A stretch of DNA of 64,000 nt from Butyrivibrio sp. (GTDB lineage Bacteria; Bacillota; Clostridia; Lachnospirales; Lachnospiraceae): assembly GCF_015056685.1 (NCBI RefSeq), contig NZ_SVFW01000014.1, positions 1 through 64,000 on the forward strand, given 5' to 3'. This document shows, piece by piece, positions 6,498-13,478 of this stretch (position 1 is its first letter; the number at the start of each line of letters is the position of its first letter). A program made the position numbers and the translations under genes. The notes beneath the pieces are model-generated. The model searched no databases, was not told the origin of the DNA, and saw only the letters and a program-made list of their open reading frames with translations.

Positions 6498-6826
6498 TAT
6501 GTATCCGCCTCCTTTCCTCGTCGCTCGATTATTTCCTTTGTTCTTTCCGGCCAACTGAACCTAATCAGAAGATCATTATTGAGCGTATAGACCAGTTCAT
6601 AGAATTCCTCGTCAGTCAACTCCTTCGTTTCAGGATAGAAGCTTTCAATGACACCACCTTTATTGCACAGCCTGTGCGTCCTCGCTCTGTATTCCGGACT
6701 GGTCATCCGTTTCTGATGGGCTGCCTTCGCCTGTTCAAGCTTCAGCTTGTGAATATGCTGTCGCCTTTTCATCCCCGTATCATTGATTTCCTCATTGATT
6801 CTATTTATTTCCTTTTCTGCATCCAT
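6497..6826 (-). CDS. DUF3847-like mobilization-associated protein
   Basis: The 109-residue protein starts with a charged coiled-coil-prone helix (KEINRINEEINDTGMKRRQH) and then shows THRLCNKGGVIESFYPETKE and a LTDEEFYELVYTLNND segment, a pattern I associate with DUF3847 proteins encoded just before MobA/MobL relaxases in Firmicutes. It probably helps DNA processing at oriT, by analogy with MobC-like accessory proteins; this is inferred. Its stop codon overlaps the relaxase start, so the two were translated together. The oriT-like hairpins lie directly upstream. Confidence 0.6.
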   Translation of the reverse strand: MDAEKEINRINEEINDTGMKRRQHIHKLKLEQAKAAHQKRMTSPEYRARTHRLCNKGGVIESFYPETKELTDEEFYELVYTLNNDLLIRFSWPERTKEIIERRGKEADT

Positions 6827-6937
6827 GTGATACTCCTTTCGATTTTTGTGTTATAAAATGTGAATCCCGATCATGTATGTACAAGATTGGGAATGTTACC
6901 GGCTCCGACCATATGAAGCAAAAATATATATCCCGTC

Positions 6938-7095
6938 GAAGTATGTCGGGGATAGCTGCCGCAGGCAGCGAAAGGGCGGCAGCCCTTTTCCGGTGCAAAG
7001 CACCGCAGCATACCATTACTCGGGTAATGTGTATGCCGGCTCCCGGCAGGGCGCGCTTGTGTTCATCCGACCGGATGAACGTAGAAGTGCGCTGT
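6938..7095. other. oriT-like region: array of hairpins ending in a MobQ-type nic motif
   Basis: This stretch between two divergent genes is not coding. It holds successive dyads: GCTGCC-GCA-GGCAGC (6955-6969), AAAGGGC/GCCCTTT (6971-6988), CGGTGC/GCACCG (6991-7005), a 12-bp stem with one bulge (7008-7036), GCCGG/CCGGC (7035-7047) and the perfect GTTCATCCG/CGGATGAAC (7061-7080). The last dyad is followed by GTAGAAGTGCGC (7081-7092), close to the RSF1010/MobQ nic consensus with AAGTGCGC next to an inverted repeat. A second nic-like arm, GCGCGCTT, precedes the dyad. Position beside MobA/L and DUF3847 genes fits an origin of transfer. Confidence 0.6.
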
Positions 7096-7293
7096 TAGGG
7101 TATCATAAGTGGTCCCTGCAAGAATCCCGTATTCTGCTGCTTTTATGTCTTTTCAGCATTTTTTCTCACCTCACTTTCCAAATCATGCGTGTTTGCTATT
7201 CAAATATTACGCTTTTCGTACTGCATGTTGATGATAGTATAACCTCCAAGAAAGTCAATACTCATTTTATTTTTCTTTTTACAAATTTACAAG
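7093..7293. other. Noncoding spacer between oriT-like region and XRE gene
   Basis: I see no convincing gene here. An A/T-rich segment with TTGACT and TATACT boxes on the minus strand (about 7220-7258) is spaced by only 11 bases, too short for a normal sigma-A promoter. Confidence 0.4.
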
Positions 7294-7322
7294 TTGCGTA
7301 ATTGATGGACTGGTGTTATACT
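7294..7322 (+). promoter_or_regulatory. Promoter of the XRE regulator gene
   Basis: TTGCGT (7294-7299) and TATACT (7317-7322) are spaced by 17 bases, 25 bases upstream of the ATG at 7348. GGGAGGA lies before the start codon. The -35 is weak and the -10 good. Confidence 0.6.
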
Positions 7323-7347
7323 TTTCACAGATGGGAGGAACAGCGAC

Positions 7348-7833
7348 ATGGGATACGGAAAAAATCTTAAGGATATACTTGACGATAAGGGAATGACCGT
7401 AAAAGAACTCGCAAAAAAAGCCGGCATAGCGCCGACTACTCTTTACTCTATTATCCAAAGGGATACTGCTGTCAGGTTTGATACTGCGTTAAAGATTTCT
7501 AACACTCTCGACATACCGATCAATTCGATATGTAAAGATAATCCCTATGCTCCCGGAAAAACACTCCCCGAGTTGCCGTCAGATAAAGAAATCATGATGA
7601 CATCTATTTACAAGAAGGCATATGTTTCTGAAAAGACTTTTGATCTGCTGAAAAACTTTGATTATACAGAGCTGAACATAGTTGATAAACTTATCGCTGA
7701 CTTTTTCGTGTTAGATGATGTTGCAAGGGGCGAACTGTTCGAGTATCTTCAGATCATGAAGAGAAATCACTCTGACCCTGAACGCAAAAAACTCATAAAT
7801 CCAAATAAATCATCAAAGAAGAAAAAAAGATAG
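7348..7833 (+). CDS. XRE-family transcriptional regulator
   Basis: The 161-residue protein has an N-terminal XRE helix-turn-helix at about residues 5-60 (MTVKELAKKAGIAPTTLYSI, then FDTALKISNTLDIPIN). A middle region follows with a helical DKLIADFFVLDDVARGELFE segment near residue 115, and a strongly basic tail (SSKKKKR). It is the only plus-strand gene in this part and diverges from the mobilization genes, as expected for an element's control gene that represses transfer functions. GGGAGGA upstream supports the start. The target is inferred from position only. Confidence 0.8.
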   Translation: MGYGKNLKDILDDKGMTVKELAKKAGIAPTTLYSIIQRDTAVRFDTALKISNTLDIPINSICKDNPYAPGKTLPELPSDKEIMMTSIYKKAYVSEKTFDLLKNFDYTELNIVDKLIADFFVLDDVARGELFEYLQIMKRNHSDPERKKLINPNKSSKKKKR

Positions 7834-8008
7834 CGTCCTATCCATGGACAATTTTCAGGAACTTCTTATCATTCATCTGTTCATTTGTAACATACGCCCC
7901 ATCATGAAACATGAGCATAATTCGTGATCGGAGTCAGTGCATCTGAATAAAGCGTTGTTTAGAAGGGATTAGAAGTGCTAAAGATAGTATGAATATGCCG
8001 TCATAATC

Positions 8009-9268
8009 TCAGTTATCCTTTATTCTTGAAAAATAAAGCCTGCCACACATCAGCACATTAATCAAAGCCGCAGCGATCATCAGGATCATTACAGAAACAA
8101 TTGTCCATTTTGCCAGAAGCAGAGTTCCTGATGCCGCCAGGATGAGTGATCCTGCCTTTTTGGCACTATTCAGTGCGATCAGCATGCTCTGCTGTCTCTC
8201 TTCTTCCCCTTTTTCAAGGGAAATACCCTGAATAAATGTGATATAAGGATCACGGGTGAATGCCATCAGCAGGTACCCTGTGCAAAGAAGAACCGCTTTG
8301 TTTCCTGAATCCATAAACCACGGGAACAACATCAGTCCCACTCCTGCGGCCAGTAATCCTGATGTGATCAGGTATACACGATCCCTGATTCTGGTATACA
8401 GATTCCCCATCAGCAGGTTTGACAATAATCTGAGCAGAAAGACTGCCGTGGAAATGACACTGATCAGCGAAACGATATATGCGGGGTCTTCTTTAGACAG
8501 AACCGCTTGAATATTCAGTTTTGCGTAGGACAATCCCGTTCCTGTGATCGCGGTGAATATGGCAAAAGAGGCGAGTACCAGGATACCGATTCCGGCTGTT
8601 GCCGATTTCCCGGCTGCGGTGTATTTTATGAGGTCATCTGCCGGACCGATCTCTTTTGTGGAATCATCCTCCCGGGTTATCTGATAGGAAACAAATATCC
8701 CTGCCACACTTAAAAAAATGCATGCATACATAGGATAATACGCGTTAATACGGAACAATCCCCCACAGAGCAGGGACGTCACCATCATGACGAAGGAAGA
8801 CGCGCTGTTCGCGTCCGACTGATAAGCGGCATACTGGTCATCCATATGATCTTTGGTCAACCGTTTTTTTAAAACAGCTACGCCCATGGCGCCCAGCGTA
8901 TGACCGATGCATTTTAAGAATCCTCCTGCTGCGACCATCGCAAAGCCCGGAGAAAAGGTAATGCAGACCGCTGACAGCATAAAAGCAATGCTTCCTGCCC
9001 GCACGGCTGTCCTTGTTCCCACCCTGTTGATCCATTTTAAGAGCGGATACTGGATCAGCAGGGAGAAGAGGAGGGACAAAAAAGTAAGGAGCGAAACCAT
9101 TTTCATGGGAAGCTGCTTAACTTCTGTCAGGAACATCGCGTCACAGACCACAAAAAAAAGCAGTTCCGTTTCCAGCGCCGTGTACCACAAATACCCACGA
9201 TAAAATTTTTCCTGATATCTTTCCCTTATCCTGTTCATCTCTTTTTTATGTTCCTTTTGGGAAATCAC
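8009..9268 (-). CDS. MFS transporter, partner of the adenylation-kinase fusion
   Basis: The 419-residue protein shows 12 hydrophobic segments in the major facilitator pattern, with a charged loop near the middle (about residues 190-215, REDDSTKEIGP) and a loop motif near residue 80 (NRVGTRTAVRAG) at the family's motif-A position. The GTG at 9268 overlaps the stop of the upstream fusion gene as GTGA. An ATG at 9235 with AAAGGAA upstream is an alternative start. The tight coupling suggests it moves the substrate or product of the fusion enzyme; direction, export or import, cannot be told. G+C looks clearly higher than in housekeeping genes to the right, consistent with transfer. Confidence 0.8.
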   Translation of the reverse strand: MISQKEHKKEMNRIRERYQEKFYRGYLWYTALETELLFFVVCDAMFLTEVKQLPMKMVSLLTFLSLLFSLLIQYPLLKWINRVGTRTAVRAGSIAFMLSAVCITFSPGFAMVAAGGFLKCIGHTLGAMGVAVLKKRLTKDHMDDQYAAYQSDANSASSFVMMVTSLLCGGLFRINAYYPMYACIFLSVAGIFVSYQITREDDSTKEIGPADDLIKYTAAGKSATAGIGILVLASFAIFTAITGTGLSYAKLNIQAVLSKEDPAYIVSLISVISTAVFLLRLLSNLLMGNLYTRIRDRVYLITSGLLAAGVGLMLFPWFMDSGNKAVLLCTGYLLMAFTRDPYITFIQGISLEKGEEERQQSMLIALNSAKKAGSLILAASGTLLLAKWTIVSVMILMIAAALINVLMCGRLYFSRIKDN

Positions 9269-11532
9269 ATTATTTTTTCGGAAAACCGGACAGCTCTGTC
9301 CTTTGCCGCCTTAAGCACTTCTGTAGGGAATATGCCGGGCATCACGACAGGAGCAAGGCAGATCCTTGCCGCATGAACCCCTTTGATCTGTTCCTTCCAT
9401 TCTGCAATTTCTGCTTCCGGCAGATCAGGGCGGTATGCCCGCAGAAATGAGTCAAACAGTGCCTCCGCTTCCCTTTTGTCCATCCCGTTCTCCTTCCTGT
9501 ATTTTTCATCAGTCACAAATGAGGGAAGGAAAACATAGTGGGAATACATACACAAAAGGTCAAAGACCGGATCACCCCGACCGCAGAGCATGAGGTCAAT
9601 AAATGTCATTTCCCCGGCGATCGCATTGCCTGGATGACAGTCGCCGTGTACAAAGGTATCCGCCTTCGGAACTGCTTCAAACACCGTCCGGATCTTTACG
9701 GCTTCCTCTTTTGTGCAGAAGGCTTCATCCAGATATCCGGTGAGGTTTATGGAGACTTCCCTGATATCGGGAAGACGATCATCCTTTACAGTTACCGCAT
9801 GAAGCTTCCTGACGGCTTCGGCGAAGCATCGGATCACGTCGTCCCGCCTCTCAGGCTGATCCCTGAGGATATTCTCCACAGGCTCTCCCTCTATTTTGTC
9901 CATCATGACACCGTATCCTGCCCCCACATGTACGATCTCATAAGCGTTCGGCACGGGAAGTCCCATGTCGTGTGCCGCCTCTGTCAGTACCTGCTCCTGA
10001 CGGATCGTGAGAAACGGGATGGACGGCCTGTATACCTTCAACGCCTTATCTTCCCCCAGGGCATAGATCGTGGCTGTTTTCCCTTTTCCGAGTATGGGTA
10101 AAGTGGAGGAAGAGACCTTCCTGAACGCATCCCAGCTTCCCTCCGAAGGGAGGAGACTAAGTTTGTCCAGCTTTCCGGTCTCCAGCAGCGGAAAGTTTTT
10201 CAAACGGATGAATCCGGTGGGAACCATATATTCGGGCAGCAGAGTAAGCAGCCGTTCCCTCATCTGGGCCGTGTCCACTTCTGTATCATCCGTATAGAAT
10301 ACATTAATTGCGGCAACATCCTTGTATACAAAGCCCCTGACAACAAGATGGGAAATATCGCTCACTTTACGGACGGCCGCAGCAATTTCCTCCGGTTCGA
10401 TCCGGTATCCGCTGATCTTGAACATTTCATCCACGCGCCCACAGATGATCAGGTCGCCATCCTCCGTCATGCACCCCGCATCACCGGGATGAAATATCCT
10501 GCCGCGCAGGAGATTGCGTGTGCGTTCCGGCAGATTCAGATACCCGCGCACGTACGGGTTCCGGTAACAGATTTCTCCCACCTCGCCCGGCAGCAACTCC
10601 ATTTCATCTTCATCCAGTACAAAGACTTCGATATCTGACTGTGATTTACCGACAGGTGCCGGCGTCATGGCATAAGGCAGTTCAAAGACTGTCAAAAGAC
10701 ATCCTGACTCTGTGGAGGCATAACAGTTGTAGCACTTCATATCCTGAATATAGAGACCGTCCGCCGGCTCGCTGGACATAATACACATTCTCCAGGGGTG
10801 ACGGAACGGATAATGATTTTGCAGAAATGATGGCGTCAGATACCCGCAGTTTACACCGGCCTCCTCGAGATAGTTGCCAAAACTTTCGTCTGTCTTGCTG
10901 TACGCGTAGGGCATGAGCGCCACCGTGTACCCAAAAGCGCATGCTGCAGCGAAGATGATCGGCAGGGAAACAAAGTTCATCGGGCTCATCGCAAGAAAAG
11001 TATCCTGCTCTCCAATCAGGGGAATCCCGTTCCATCGCAGGGATTTCCAGGCATTTTCGAGGGAGCCGTATTCATGCAGAACCCCCTTCGGATTACCTGT
11101 TGTGCCGGATGTATAGGCAATGTAGCAGAGATTGTGGAGTTCTACAGGTTCATATCCTTCCAGAGGCTCGGTCTGCATGATCTCCTCCATACATTTTTCA
11201 TCCACGAACAGCCTGCATTCGCTGTCCTTACGGATGTAGGCAGTGCGTACGGGACTGTTGTCCGTTTCTGTCAGGACAAAAGCAGCTCCGGCACGCAGTG
11301 TACCCACAATGCATGCGTACAGGCCGATCCCTCTGGGAAGACAGAACATCACTACATCTTCTGCGCCGATCCCTTTCGCCTTCAGCCATGCATAAATCCT
11401 TCCGGAGAGCATCCACAGTTCCCTGTAGGTAATTCTTTCCCCCGGTTCATATATGACAGCCTGCCGGTCCGGCAGGCTGATCACGTGTTGTTCCAGCATT
11501 TCCAAGATGTTTTTACTTTTGTTTTCAGTCAT
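9265..11532 (-). CDS. Fusion of NRPS/acyl-CoA-ligase-type adenylation domain with APH-like kinase
   Basis: This 755-residue protein joins two enzymes. Residues 10-465 are an AMP-forming adenylation domain: YTSGTTGNPKG at 140-150 (ATP loop), CYASTESG at 270-277 (A5-like), GRVDEMFKISGYRIEP at 365-380 (A8) and ETGKLDK ending at 457 with the catalytic Lys at 454. Residues 480-755 are an aminoglycoside-phosphotransferase/choline-kinase-type domain: a glycine loop LGKGKTATIY, ATP lysine near 499, HGDCHPGN at 629-636 and the metal Asp in FIDLMLCGRGDP near 646. Both active sites look intact. No carrier (thiolation) domain is present, and the Asp that usually holds an amino acid's alpha-amine (A4 FDxS) is not evident, so the acid substrate may lack an alpha-amine. 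GAGG precedes the ATG. The G+C-rich composition suggests import. Function is unknown. Confidence 0.8.
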   Translation of the reverse strand: MTENKSKNILEMLEQHVISLPDRQAVIYEPGERITYRELWMLSGRIYAWLKAKGIGAEDVVMFCLPRGIGLYACIVGTLRAGAAFVLTETDNSPVRTAYIRKDSECRLFVDEKCMEEIMQTEPLEGYEPVELHNLCYIAYTSGTTGNPKGVLHEYGSLENAWKSLRWNGIPLIGEQDTFLAMSPMNFVSLPIIFAAACAFGYTVALMPYAYSKTDESFGNYLEEAGVNCGYLTPSFLQNHYPFRHPWRMCIMSSEPADGLYIQDMKCYNCYASTESGCLLTVFELPYAMTPAPVGKSQSDIEVFVLDEDEMELLPGEVGEICYRNPYVRGYLNLPERTRNLLRGRIFHPGDAGCMTEDGDLIICGRVDEMFKISGYRIEPEEIAAAVRKVSDISHLVVRGFVYKDVAAINVFYTDDTEVDTAQMRERLLTLLPEYMVPTGFIRLKNFPLLETGKLDKLSLLPSEGSWDAFRKVSSSTLPILGKGKTATIYALGEDKALKVYRPSIPFLTIRQEQVLTEAAHDMGLPVPNAYEIVHVGAGYGVMMDKIEGEPVENILRDQPERRDDVIRCFAEAVRKLHAVTVKDDRLPDIREVSINLTGYLDEAFCTKEEAVKIRTVFEAVPKADTFVHGDCHPGNAIAGEMTFIDLMLCGRGDPVFDLLCMYSHYVFLPSFVTDEKYRKENGMDKREAEALFDSFLRAYRPDLPEAEIAEWKEQIKGVHAARICLAPVVMPGIFPTEVLKAAKDRAVRFSEKIM

Positions 11533-11558
11533 AACTTACCTCATGTGTATATATACTG

Positions 11559-11710
11559 TCACGACGTAGGCTCTATTTTTGCACCTACTGTCACGAGTTC
11601 GACAGCTACAACTACCCGAATATACTTTTTCATGTGCTTTCCACGCTCAGAATAATCAGTCTTATCAAACGTGAAATGCTCGAAAAAGCGCGTAAATTCA
11701 AGGATTTCTA
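11559..11710 (-). pseudogene. Possible gene remnant at the rlmD 3' junction
   Basis: An open frame (reading back to 11759, where it overlaps the rlmD end out of frame) encodes a coding-like tail including FTRFFEHFTFDKTDYSERG and MKKYIRVVVAVE and stops at 11559. I do not recognise the family. The spacer also has a duplicated TCGTGACAGTA flanking a GTAGG/CCTAC dyad on the minus strand. It may be the end of a lost element gene left where foreign DNA joined rlmD, or chance. Confidence 0.25.
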
Positions 11711-13111
11711 TTAGTTCACTCTTGTAAGCAACACGACTGTTTCTACATGGCTTGTCCACGGGAATTGATCTACGGCAACGGCGCGGCTCATCATGTAACC
11801 GTTCTGCTGGAAGATTTCCAGGTCGCGGGCAAGGGAAGTTGGTTTACAGGAGACGTAAATAATGTAATTTACGTCATAATTTATGATCTTAGTAAGAGCC
11901 TTAGGATTTATTCCGTCACGAGGCGGATCAAGGATAATAAGATCAGGCTTTACCTCGATATCATCTAAAACCTTAAGCACATCGCCTGCGATAAATTCGC
12001 AGTTATCGAGGTGATTAAGTTTTGCATTTTCTTTGGCGGCTTCAACAGCTTCCTCAACGATCTCAACACCAATGACCTTTGTGGCAACAGGTGCAAGGAG
12101 TTGGGCAATTGTACCGGTTCCTGAATAGAGGTCGTAAATTACGCCGTCCTGCTTTATGTTCTTCTGATCGTAGAGACTCTGAATATAGCCTCTTACTGTC
12201 TGATACAGAACCTCAGCACTTAAGCTGTTAGTCTGGAAAAATGAGAAAGGAGTGATCCTGAACTTAAGGCCTAAAAGCTGTTCATAGAAAAAGTCCTGAC
12301 CATATAAGATCTCAGTGCCTTCATCAATTACAGCATCAGCAAGAGAATCATTCTTTGTGTGAAGGATTCCTGTGATCCTTCCCTCAAGCTCAAGGTTTAA
12401 AAGAGCTTCCTTAAAGCCTGTAAGATCATGTTCTTCCTGAGTTGTTGTAATAAGGTCAACCAGGATATCTCCGGTTCTGACTGCCTTTCTCACAAGGAGA
12501 TGCCTTAAGTAGCCCTCCTGTTTCATCCTATGGTAAAAAGAAATCTCTTTTCTATCATACATTGGTGAAAAATAATCAAGCGTAGCTGAAAGGATAGCTC
12601 TGTAATCATCATCGACAATTCTGCAGCCGCTGACAGTTACAATGTCATAAAAGCTTCCTTTTTTGTGCATGCCAAGACAAAGGGGTCCTCCCATGACTTC
12701 ATCGCCAAATGAGAACTCCATCTTATTTCTGTAGGCAAACTTAATAGGGCTTACTTTGATGCCCTCCCAGGTAAACCTTGTAGTATTTCTTGCTACTGCA
12801 GGCTTAAGTAAACTTCTTACCTGCTGTTCCTTAAGGCCTAGTTCCTTAACATAAGGCATTGTAAGGTAACTGCAGCCACCGCATTTTCCGAAATGAATGC
12901 ATGGGCTTTCAATACAGTCAGGAGCTTCTTCTAAGACTTCCAAAAGTCTTCCTTCTGCCTTACCGTTTCTTACTTTCTGTATCTGTACTGAAACTTTCTG
13001 ATCAGGAAGAACGCCCTTAACAGCGATCTTCCCGTCAGGAGCTTCTATTATTCCTTTATTAGGGAATTCAACCCTTTTTACTATTCCTGTATAAACTTCT
13101 TTTTTCTTCAC
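11711..13111 (-). CDS. rlmD: 23S rRNA (uracil-5-)-methyltransferase, RumA/RlmD type
   Basis: The 466-residue protein is an S-adenosylmethionine-dependent RNA m5U methyltransferase. A TRAM domain lies at about residues 1-60, then an iron-sulfur cluster motif CIHFGKCGGC near 70-80 with a further Cys before it. The Rossmann methyltransferase domain carries VIYDLYSGTGTIAQLL, LDPPRDG and the catalytic Cys in YVSCKPTSLARDL. It methylates a 23S rRNA uridine; the exact site differs among family members in Firmicutes. The GTG at 13111 has no clear ribosome site, so it may rely on coupling with the small membrane-protein gene ten bases upstream. Its 3' end borders the foreign-looking island, and rumA-type genes are known integration targets. 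Confidence 0.85.
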   Translation of the reverse strand: MKKKEVYTGIVKRVEFPNKGIIEAPDGKIAVKGVLPDQKVSVQIQKVRNGKAEGRLLEVLEEAPDCIESPCIHFGKCGGCSYLTMPYVKELGLKEQQVRSLLKPAVARNTTRFTWEGIKVSPIKFAYRNKMEFSFGDEVMGGPLCLGMHKKGSFYDIVTVSGCRIVDDDYRAILSATLDYFSPMYDRKEISFYHRMKQEGYLRHLLVRKAVRTGDILVDLITTTQEEHDLTGFKEALLNLELEGRITGILHTKNDSLADAVIDEGTEILYGQDFFYEQLLGLKFRITPFSFFQTNSLSAEVLYQTVRGYIQSLYDQKNIKQDGVIYDLYSGTGTIAQLLAPVATKVIGVEIVEEAVEAAKENAKLNHLDNCEFIAGDVLKVLDDIEVKPDLIILDPPRDGINPKALTKIINYDVNYIIYVSCKPTSLARDLEIFQQNGYMMSRAVAVDQFPWTSHVETVVLLTRVN

Positions 13112-13121
13112 TTTTTAATTC

Positions 13122-13388
13122 TTAACTTTCCTTGATGAAGTCATCGTCGTCGAAGTCATCTTCGAAATCATCGAAGTCATCATCATAATAATCATCTTCA
13201 AATGCCGGTGTCATGTAACGATAAACAAGATAAGAAATGATCGCAACCGCTGAGATAGAACCAAGAACAGCCAAACACCACAGGATCACGTTGGAAGGCT
13301 TCTTAGCATTTGCAGCCTCTCTCTTGTCGAGAAGTTCGTTAATACGTGTCATTTCAATAATGTCATCGATCTTTGTTTTTACTTCCAT
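13122..13388 (-). CDS. Small single-pass membrane protein with acidic tail
   Basis: The 88-residue protein has a charged N-terminal part, one membrane segment at about residues 35-58 (ILWCLAVLGSISAVAIISYL) and a C-terminus made almost wholly of Asp, Glu, Phe and Tyr (DDYYDDDFDDFEDDFDDDDF). I know of similar short proteins beside pcrA in Lachnospiraceae but no function. AAAGGGG precedes the ATG. An extended -10 promoter lies 38 bases upstream, and rlmD follows after ten bases, so the two probably form an operon. The acidic tail could bind cations or a basic partner; this is a guess. Confidence 0.65.
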   Translation of the reverse strand: MEVKTKIDDIIEMTRINELLDKREAANAKKPSNVILWCLAVLGSISAVAIISYLVYRYMTPAFEDDYYDDDFDDFEDDFDDDDFIKES

Positions 13389-13425
13389 AAGTAACCCCTT
13401 TCTATAAGAAAAATTTATTAATATC

Positions 13426-13434
13426 AGTATACCA
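13426..13434 (-). promoter_or_regulatory. Extended -10 promoter (TGGTATACT) in a conserved upstream box
   Basis: On the minus strand TATACT (13426-13431) is preceded by TGG, giving an extended -10, 38 bases before the ATG at 13388. The preceding 30 bases closely resemble the box before the Asp23 gene near 25750 (shared AGTGA-GTA, GAATT-TGGTATA). Confidence 0.5.
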
Positions 13435-13478
13435 TAATTCCCAGCTCATTCATTACTTCACTGAGAATTGTGACATAC

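Larger units (their letters stand above)
5249..7833. mobile_element. Remnant of an integrative mobilizable element (MobQ type)
   Basis: The block combines a zinc-finger/HTH protein of element type, a truncated MobA/MobL relaxase, a DUF3847 gene, a hairpin-rich oriT-like segment and a divergent XRE regulator. No integrase or recombinase is seen and the relaxase lacks its metal-binding half, so the element cannot move on its own in this form. Borders are unknown; the TA genes to the left and the fusion operon to the right, up to rlmD, may belong to the same import. Confidence 0.55.

Noticed and set aside
7220..7258. Minus-strand promoter for the mobilization genes (TTGACT and TATACT)
   Set aside because: The spacing is 11 bases, too short for sigma-A, and it lies 400 bases from the first gene beyond the hairpin array.
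6873..7301. Plus-strand frames of about 70-140 residues across the oriT-like region
   Set aside because: They run through many inverted repeats, have no ribosome site and odd composition; the segment is better explained as a noncoding transfer origin.
7834..8008. att-site repeat of the rlmD 3' end at the left side of the fusion operon
   Set aside because: I compared the rlmD end around 11735-11755 with this spacer and nearby gaps by eye and found no matching core.
9538..10101. Plus-strand 187-residue frame opposite the kinase domain
   Set aside because: It mirrors the G+C-rich codons of the fusion gene; the minus-strand protein has full catalytic motifs.
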